A DNA stretch of 9,449 bases from JACQNR01 sp049515175 (GTDB lineage: Bacteria > Acidobacteriota > Terriglobia > UBA7540). Positions 5,411 to 9,449 of the stretch are shown here, piece after piece. Position 1 is the first letter of the stretch. Each line of letters begins with the position of its first letter. The DNA is taken from contig JBEKUI010000195.1 in the NCBI GenBank assembly GCA_049515175.1, positions 1 through 9,449 of the forward strand. The letters run 5' to 3'. The position numbers and the translations under genes are program-made. The notes beneath the pieces were generated by a model. That model searched no databases. It had not been told where the DNA came from and was given only the letters and a program-made list of their open reading frames with translations.

Positions 5411-6358
5411 TTAGAAAATCGCGATGGGATTGAACAGTGAACCAGTTCCGCGTGGCAGTCGCAAGGGAGCAGCGACGACAAGAAATTCCCAACGCTTTTC
5501 TTCCTCACAAACCTTCACCAACTCTTCGAACTGCAGACTGTCCGCGCACGCCATCCCCATGGCGGCGATTTGGAGAGCGTGGATGGGATAAGCGATCCCT
5601 TCCACGTTGCTGGGGACCGTTTCTCCGTCTCCGTCCGGAAGGAATGCCGCCACCTTGCGCTCGTGGAGGAGGAGGATGGTATCGACGTGCAAGCCCGCCT
5701 TGCCCTCCCCGTCATACCCATTGTTCCAGGGGCCCAATTCCAGCCGCCGCCGGTGATGACCGGTCCGGAAGACGAAGATATCTCCTTCGCCCAGACGCAC
5801 CCCCTGGGCCTTCTCGGCCGCCTCAAGTTCCGCCCGGGGGACGGCCTCGCCGGGTTCCAACCACTTGACTCCGCGCAGTCGCGGAATATCCAGCAACACG
5901 CCGCGGCCGACGATTCCGTGGGCGTAAGCGGTGATGTCCTGAATCAGGGGGCCGTGAGTGGTCACGGCGCTCACCGGCTTACCGTTATAGAGCTTCCCCT
6001 TGTAAGCGATGTGGCACAACGCATCGATGTGGGTGTGGCAATCCCCGTGAAATTCGCTCGCCAGAAAATCAGTTGAGAATTGCGGTTCACCGAGGTCCGA
6101 ATGGATATCGTAGCCCTGGACCATGTAGTGCACGGCGGGGCGGGGATTGTCCGGACCGGCGACGGTGTTGATGGGGATCTCCATGGAGACTGAGCGCCCC
6201 GACCGAACCAGGCTGGCCGCCTTGCGGATCTGTTCGGAGGTGATGTAATTCAGCGTGCCTCGTTCGTCGTCCGGTCCCCAACGCCCCCAATTACGGACTC
6301 GCTCAAACAGTTTCTCAAATTCTACCTTGGAGACATGAGCGGGAGCAGTTTTCATCAT
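5411..6358 (-). CDS. Cyclase-family (kynurenine-formamidase-like) metal-dependent hydrolase, long form
   Basis: A 315-residue member of the cyclase family (PF04199), longer than the roughly 210-residue kynurenine formamidase KynB and like the 'long' cyclase proteins of uncertain function. The metal-binding core is HGDCHTHIDALCH (104-116). His110, Asp112 and His116 match the family's H-x-D-x3-H pattern, and His104 and His108 precede it. FRTGH (197-201) supplies another conserved histidine. NWGRWGPDDERGTLNYIT (23-40) is also typical of the long subgroup. Known relatives hydrolyse amides or lactams (N-formylkynurenine, isatin). In a sugar operon it could open a lactone, lactam or cyclic amide, but that is inference. 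GGGAGGA lies six bases before the ATG at 6358; a second ATG follows immediately. The gene begins 24 bases after the PLP-protein gene. No signal peptide is evident. Confidence 0.85.
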   Translation of the reverse strand: MMKTAPAHVSKVEFEKLFERVRNWGRWGPDDERGTLNYITSEQIRKAASLVRSGRSVSMEIPINTVAGPDNPRPAVHYMVQGYDIHSDLGEPQFSTDFLASEFHGDCHTHIDALCHIAYKGKLYNGKPVSAVTTHGPLIQDITAYAHGIVGRGVLLDIPRLRGVKWLEPGEAVPRAELEAAEKAQGVRLGEGDIFVFRTGHHRRRLELGPWNNGYDGEGKAGLHVDTILLLHERKVAAFLPDGDGETVPSNVEGIAYPIHALQIAAMGMACADSLQFEELVKVCEEEKRWEFLVVAAPLRLPRGTGSLFNPIAIF

Positions 6359-6382
6359 TTCAAATCCTCCCTTCTTACGGCT

Positions 6383-7522
6383 TCAGCCGGCCAGCAGCCC
6401 GCCATGGCCCGCTCCACGGGGAAAGATCGGCCAGATATCCACGACCACGTCCTTCTCGACGACGTGGTAGGCGTCGTAGAGGTTTACGGTGGTGGGGGCA
6501 TAACCCGGAATCAGTTCCATCGTGTCGCCGAGCTTCAGGCGGCAGCGATCGTCCACATCGAACAGAGCGTGTTCCTCGGCGAAATAGCGAGCCTGGTAGA
6601 ACGGGTAATCGATCATGGTGGGAAGCACAAAATCGATACCGACGGACTTGCGCCCGGAGTCGAGGACGATCGTCTTCCCGTGCTGAATCACAACCGTCCC
6701 GAGGACCGTGAGGGCCCTCGAAAAACCCGGAACCAGGTTCCCGTGGAAGTTGTCCATGAACACGTAGGACCCGGCTTGGATCTCGGTGACCCGAGGATTA
6801 TTCCCTGTGATGTCGTAGGTGCCGGTTCCTCCTGCCGAGACGACTTCGCATTCGAAACCCGCTGCGGCCAACCGATCGACTGCCGTCCCCAGGTAATCCA
6901 TCGCCGCCTGAGCCTTTTGAATCCTGACCGAGCGATCGGGCTCCAACATGCAGTGGCCTTCGTATCCCTGGACGCCGCGAAAGCGCAAGGCGGGCAATTT
7001 TGCCACGTGCTGAGCCAGGGTGACGGCCTCTTCGGGCGAGCGGACCCCGCCCCGCCCCATGCCGATATCGACCTCGATCACCACGTCCAACTTGCTGCCT
7101 GCCGCTTGCACGGCGTTGGAAAGATCTTCCGCATTGCGCGGATTATCGATCGCGACCGTCAAGCGGCCTTGCTTCGCCGCTTTCGCCAGAGCCGCAATTT
7201 TTTCCTTGCCACCGACCTGGTTGGCAATCATCACGTCTTCGATGCCAGCCGAACTCATGACCATCGCTTCCCAGACCGTCGCCGTGCACACTCCAATCGC
7301 ACCCGCCTGCACCTGCAAGCGCGCCAGCTCCGGACTTTTCTGGCATTTTACGTGGGGCCGCAACTTGGCTTTCATCGTGGAGAGACGTTGCATCATGAAC
7401 TGGATGTTCCGGCGGGCGACATCCAGATCCATGATGAGTGCCGGTGTCACGAGATCCCGGCGGTTCCGGCCGATCGCCGAGCTGTATGTTTTGCGAACAT
7501 GATCAAGCCATGCGGTCAACAT
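6383..7522 (-). CDS. D-threonine aldolase / DSD1-like fold-type III PLP protein with altered metal site
   Basis: A 379-residue protein with the alanine-racemase-like N-terminal PLP barrel and the D-serine-dehydratase-like C-terminal domain. TPALIMDLD (26-34) opens the barrel. RPHVKCQKS (55-63) carries the expected PLP lysine, Lys59; the common HxKTHK reads HVKCQK. GAIGVCTATVWEA (84-96) and the phosphate-side SAGGTGTYD (239-247) fit. In characterised relatives a PxHxC or PxHxD motif before TVNL binds the divalent metal; here it reads PGYAP (339-343), so both ligands are replaced by Tyr and Pro. The protein may use PLP without a metal, catalyse a different reaction, or be non-catalytic. ATG at 7522 is chosen because GGAGAGG lies eight bases upstream; an in-frame ATG at 7552 falls inside a 10-bp hairpin. 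It follows the class II aldolase gene after 48 bases. Confidence 0.85.
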   Translation of the reverse strand: MLTAWLDHVRKTYSSAIGRNRRDLVTPALIMDLDVARRNIQFMMQRLSTMKAKLRPHVKCQKSPELARLQVQAGAIGVCTATVWEAMVMSSAGIEDVMIANQVGGKEKIAALAKAAKQGRLTVAIDNPRNAEDLSNAVQAAGSKLDVVIEVDIGMGRGGVRSPEEAVTLAQHVAKLPALRFRGVQGYEGHCMLEPDRSVRIQKAQAAMDYLGTAVDRLAAAGFECEVVSAGGTGTYDITGNNPRVTEIQAGSYVFMDNFHGNLVPGFSRALTVLGTVVIQHGKTIVLDSGRKSVGIDFVLPTMIDYPFYQARYFAEEHALFDVDDRCRLKLGDTMELIPGYAPTTVNLYDAYHVVEKDVVVDIWPIFPRGAGHGGLLAG

Positions 7523-7542
7523 GAGGCGACCCTCTCCACTTC

Positions 7543-7567
7543 GCGGAAGCATTACCGATGCTTCCGC
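7543..7567 (-). repeat. Perfect 10-bp intercistronic hairpin between the aldolase and PLP-protein genes
   Basis: GCGGAAGCAT (7543-7552) is the exact reverse complement of ATGCTTCCGC (7558-7567), with a 5-base loop. It begins three bases after the aldolase stop codon in the minus-strand transcript and leaves the next gene's GGAGAGG ribosome binding site free. No U-run follows, so partial termination is less likely than an mRNA-stabilising or processing structure. Confidence 0.55.
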
Positions 7568-7570
7568 TGT

Positions 7571-8236
7571 TCATGGCGCGTCGTGAGCCGTTCCGTACTT
7601 ATGAAGGAACCGATGGCGCTCCGAGCGAACGTATTCTTCCGGAATTGGGACCACTTTCCCGGCGCCCCCCGCTGCCAGCATCATGAGGGCAGCTTTTTCC
7701 AGGATCTGGCTGGCGACCAGGGCCTCCTCCAAATTGCGGCCACAACACATCACGCCATGATTGGCGAGGAGCACAGCGTTCTCCTCGCCGATGGTGATTG
7801 CAACTTCTTCCGCGATCTTCTTGTGCTGGCCGGCCGGGACGTACCGCGTACAATGGACTTCTCCCCCGATGATTTGCGCCATGTCCTCGACGAACACGGG
7901 CATCGCCTGGTGCAGGCAGGATACAGCCGTGGCGTAAGGTGAATGACTGTGGATGATGGCGCCGACATCAGGCTTCTTGTTGAGCACGGCGCGGTGAATT
8001 TCGGTTTCCGAGGAAGGAAGTCGGTGTCCTGCAAGGACCGTTCCTTCAAGAGAAACGGTAACGAAATCGCGCGGTTCAATCACCACGTATTCCACCCGGC
8101 TCGGGGTGACAATAAACCCCTCGGGAACTCTGACGCTGATGTTGCCCCACGTGCCGATGAAGTATCCCAGCTTTTCCAGCAGGCGGCACTTCTCGATCAT
8201 CTCCTGTTTCAGGGCGAGGTGTTTCTCTTCAGCCAT
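7571..8236 (-). CDS. Class II (zinc-dependent) aldolase / adducin-family sugar aldolase
   Basis: A 221-residue cytosolic aldolase of the FucA/AraD/RhaD class, of normal length. The Zn ligands are His96 and His98 (IIHSHSPYA, 94-102) and His160 (LLANHGVM, 156-163). Glu77 in LPSSETEIH (73-81) matches the catalytic glutamate of FucA, and GTWGNIS (28-34) is the phosphate-side loop. All key residues are present, so retro-aldol cleavage, epimerisation or decarboxylation of a phosphorylated sugar or sugar acid is expected; the family does all three. Next to an FGGY kinase the classical pairing is kinase then aldolase, giving dihydroxyacetone phosphate and an aldehyde, as in fuculose or rhamnulose breakdown. 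ATG at 8236 lies two bases after the kinase stop codon, with AGGAAA about ten bases upstream; longer in-frame starts would overlap the kinase gene extensively. The substrate is not assignable from sequence. Confidence 0.9.
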   Translation of the reverse strand: MAEEKHLALKQEMIEKCRLLEKLGYFIGTWGNISVRVPEGFIVTPSRVEYVVIEPRDFVTVSLEGTVLAGHRLPSSETEIHRAVLNKKPDVGAIIHSHSPYATAVSCLHQAMPVFVEDMAQIIGGEVHCTRYVPAGQHKKIAEEVAITIGEENAVLLANHGVMCCGRNLEEALVASQILEKAALMMLAAGGAGKVVPIPEEYVRSERHRFLHKYGTAHDAP

Positions 8237-8238
8237 CT

Positions 8239-9449
8239 TCACTGTTTCCTGCTGACGATCTCGGCGCGAAGGTCCCAGAGGTCCATCTGCCTCTCGGCCG
8301 TTTGCTGATAAACCTTGTAGAGCTGGTGATAGAGCCTTGTGTTGGTCAGGTTGGGCTCGTAGAGTCGCGCCGTCCTGACCGACTTGGCGACGGCTTCCTG
8401 CGCGTCCCGATACGCCCCCACGGCGATGCCGATATTGAGTGCCGCTCCCTTGGCTCCGAACTGCGAGCCTTCCGGCACGCTCACGGGTTTGCCAAGACAA
8501 TCCGCCACAATCTGACACCAGGCGGCACTATTTGCGCCGCCGCCAGAAAGGAAAACCGTCTTTGGATCAATCGGCATGTGACGATAACAGTCGAGCGTCG
8601 CGAAGGCCACACCTTCGTACACAGCGCGCAAAAGGTGTTTGGCGGTGTGATTCATATTCAGGCCGGTAAAGCTGGCGCGCGCCGTCGGCTTCACGAAGGG
8701 TCCGCGCTCCCCGCCGGGAAAGAGGTAAGGATGGAAGATCACTCCCTCCGCCCCGGCCGGAACGGACTCGACCGCTTTCTCCAGATGTTCATAAACGTCC
8801 TTGCCGGCCTCCCGCGCCTCGACGGCGAATCCCGTTCCCAGCTCCCTCAAAAACCAATCGAGGTTCGGGGTGGCAGTCATTGCCGCCAGCATGCGCATCC
8901 ATCGGCCCTTGACGCCGTGACAGAGGGTCATGCCGACCATGCGGGGTTCCAGGTTCGGCTCCTCCATGATCACTTGGTGAATCCCCGCCGTGCCGAGGAT
9001 CGACGATGCCTGGCCGTGCTCGATGGCCCCCGTGCCCAGCGCGCAGGCGGCCACGTCCATTGGGCCCGACCCGACGGCAGCGCCTTTGGGCAGGCCGAGC
9101 TCGGCTGCGACTTCGGCGAGGAGCGGCGCGACGTTGTCCACCGTCGCCTTCACCGGAGGAAACTTGGAGTAAAGATCGTCAATGCCGAAGATCGTGAACA
9201 GCTCCGGCTCGTATTGACGAGTTGACATCCGAAGCATGGTGAGTGAGTCATCGGTCTCGTCGCTGGTGATGAGCCCTGTGAGCTTGTAGAACAGCCAGTC
9301 TTTGGCGTGGAAGATGATCTGCGCTTTCTTCAAGGACTCCGGCTCATTTTCGCGCAGCCAGAGGAGTTGCGCCGCCTGCGAGCCCGTGAAAACCGAAGTC
9401 CCGCAGATATCGAAGGCTCGGTGGGCAATTCCCTGCGCGTGCAGACGCT
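8239..9449 (-). CDS. FGGY-family carbohydrate kinase, N-terminus outside window
   Basis: The frame is open to the window edge; the last 402 residues are visible, against roughly 500 for the family, so about 100 N-terminal residues with the first ATP loop are missing because of the window edge rather than a mutation. A TTG at 9333 is internal, since family-like sequence (QLLWLRENEP) continues upstream of it. Visible landmarks, numbered from the first visible residue: FHAKDWLFYKLTG (46-58), GSGPMDVAACALG (126-138) with the likely catalytic base Asp131, TGLNMNHTAKHLLRAVYEG (261-279, the second FGGY signature region) and the ATP-binding LSGGGANSAAWCQ (300-312). Overall it resembles the xylulokinase/L-xylulose kinase/erythritol kinase (EryA) part of the family; the exact substrate (ketose, polyol or C4 sugar) cannot be read. 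It is the first visible gene of the operon and lies two bases before the aldolase start, so the pair is probably translationally coupled. Confidence 0.9.
   Translation of the reverse strand, partial: RLHAQGIAHRAFDICGTSVFTGSQAAQLLWLRENEPESLKKAQIIFHAKDWLFYKLTGLITSDETDDSLTMLRMSTRQYEPELFTIFGIDDLYSKFPPVKATVDNVAPLLAEVAAELGLPKGAAVGSGPMDVAACALGTGAIEHGQASSILGTAGIHQVIMEEPNLEPRMVGMTLCHGVKGRWMRMLAAMTATPNLDWFLRELGTGFAVEAREAGKDVYEHLEKAVESVPAGAEGVIFHPYLFPGGERGPFVKPTARASFTGLNMNHTAKHLLRAVYEGVAFATLDCYRHMPIDPKTVFLSGGGANSAAWCQIVADCLGKPVSVPEGSQFGAKGAALNIGIAVGAYRDAQEAVAKSVRTARLYEPNLTNTRLYHQLYKVYQQTAERQMDLWDLRAEIVSRKQ

Noticed and set aside
6335..7942. Long plus-strand open frame of 535 codons opposite the PLP, cyclase and aldolase genes
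   Set aside because: It runs antisense to genes with clear family motifs, has no recognisable protein character and is what high-GC third-position bias produces on the opposite strand.
8237..8518. Long N-terminal extension of the class II aldolase reaching back to 8518
   Set aside because: The extension overlaps the 3' end of the FGGY kinase in another frame and has no aldolase-like sequence; the ATG at 8236 has good spacing and begins a normal-length aldolase.
9331..9333. TTG at 9333 as the start of the FGGY kinase
   Set aside because: The open frame and FGGY-like sequence (QLLWLRENEP) continue upstream to the window edge, so the gene is cut off by the window.
1..9449. CRISPR arrays, tRNA or rRNA genes, insertion sequences and prophage genes
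   Set aside because: I looked for these on both strands and saw no supporting repeats, cloverleaf sequence or transposase/phage motifs; the window reads as ordinary chromosomal metabolic genes.

Overview
The window looks like a stretch of chromosome from a high-GC, probably uncultivated member of the Acidobacteriota. The clearest lineage hint is the gene fragment at the left edge. It is a TolB/PD40 beta-propeller ending in the tail IMLVDNFR, a style common in acidobacterial kinase- or wHTH-linked propeller proteins. This placement is inference from protein style; no rRNA or marker gene is present. I see no mobile element, CRISPR array, tRNA or rRNA.

Layout: (1) positions 1-767, plus strand, the 3' end of a TolB-like propeller protein. 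(2) 768-1325, a 558-base non-coding spacer with several inverted repeats, a plausible sigma-70-type promoter and a short direct repeat. (3) 1326-2581, plus strand, two genes joined by an ATGA overlap: an RpiB-family isomerase and a triosephosphate-isomerase-family protein. (4) 2582-2651, a short structured gap between convergent genes. (5) 2652-9449, minus strand, one tightly packed run of seven genes. In transcription order these are an FGGY carbohydrate kinase (cut off by the right edge), a class II aldolase, a D-threonine aldolase/DSD1-like PLP protein, a long-form cyclase-family hydrolase, a xylose-isomerase-like TIM-barrel isomerase/epimerase, DhaK and DhaL. Gaps are 2, 48, 24, 39, 103 and 37 bases, so the run is probably one operon whose promoter lies beyond the right edge.

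The most interesting reading is that the two transcription units together form a catabolic locus for a four-carbon polyol or ketose, or a similar unusual sugar. In Brucella and Rhizobium erythritol catabolism (EryA FGGY kinase, EryC xylose-isomerase-superfamily epimerase, EryH TPI-like, EryI RpiB-like) and in mycobacterial threitol/erythritol catabolism (Dha-kinase-type erythrulose kinases LerK/DerK plus LerI and EryI), tetrulose phosphates are isomerised to D-erythrose 4-phosphate by TPI-like and RpiB-like paralogues. Here both paralogues carry non-canonical active-site residues: TSWKMN instead of the usual NWKMN motif, YGGD for YGGS, and SDDAG for the RpiB SDHAG motif. They sit next to DhaK/DhaL, a TIM-barrel epimerase candidate and an FGGY kinase.

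The class II aldolase, the cyclase-family hydrolase and the PLP protein (which appears to lack both usual metal ligands) are not part of those known pathways. They make this combination potentially new, or point to a different substrate. No dehydrogenase, transporter or regulator is visible in the window, so the substrate cannot be fixed from this sequence alone.
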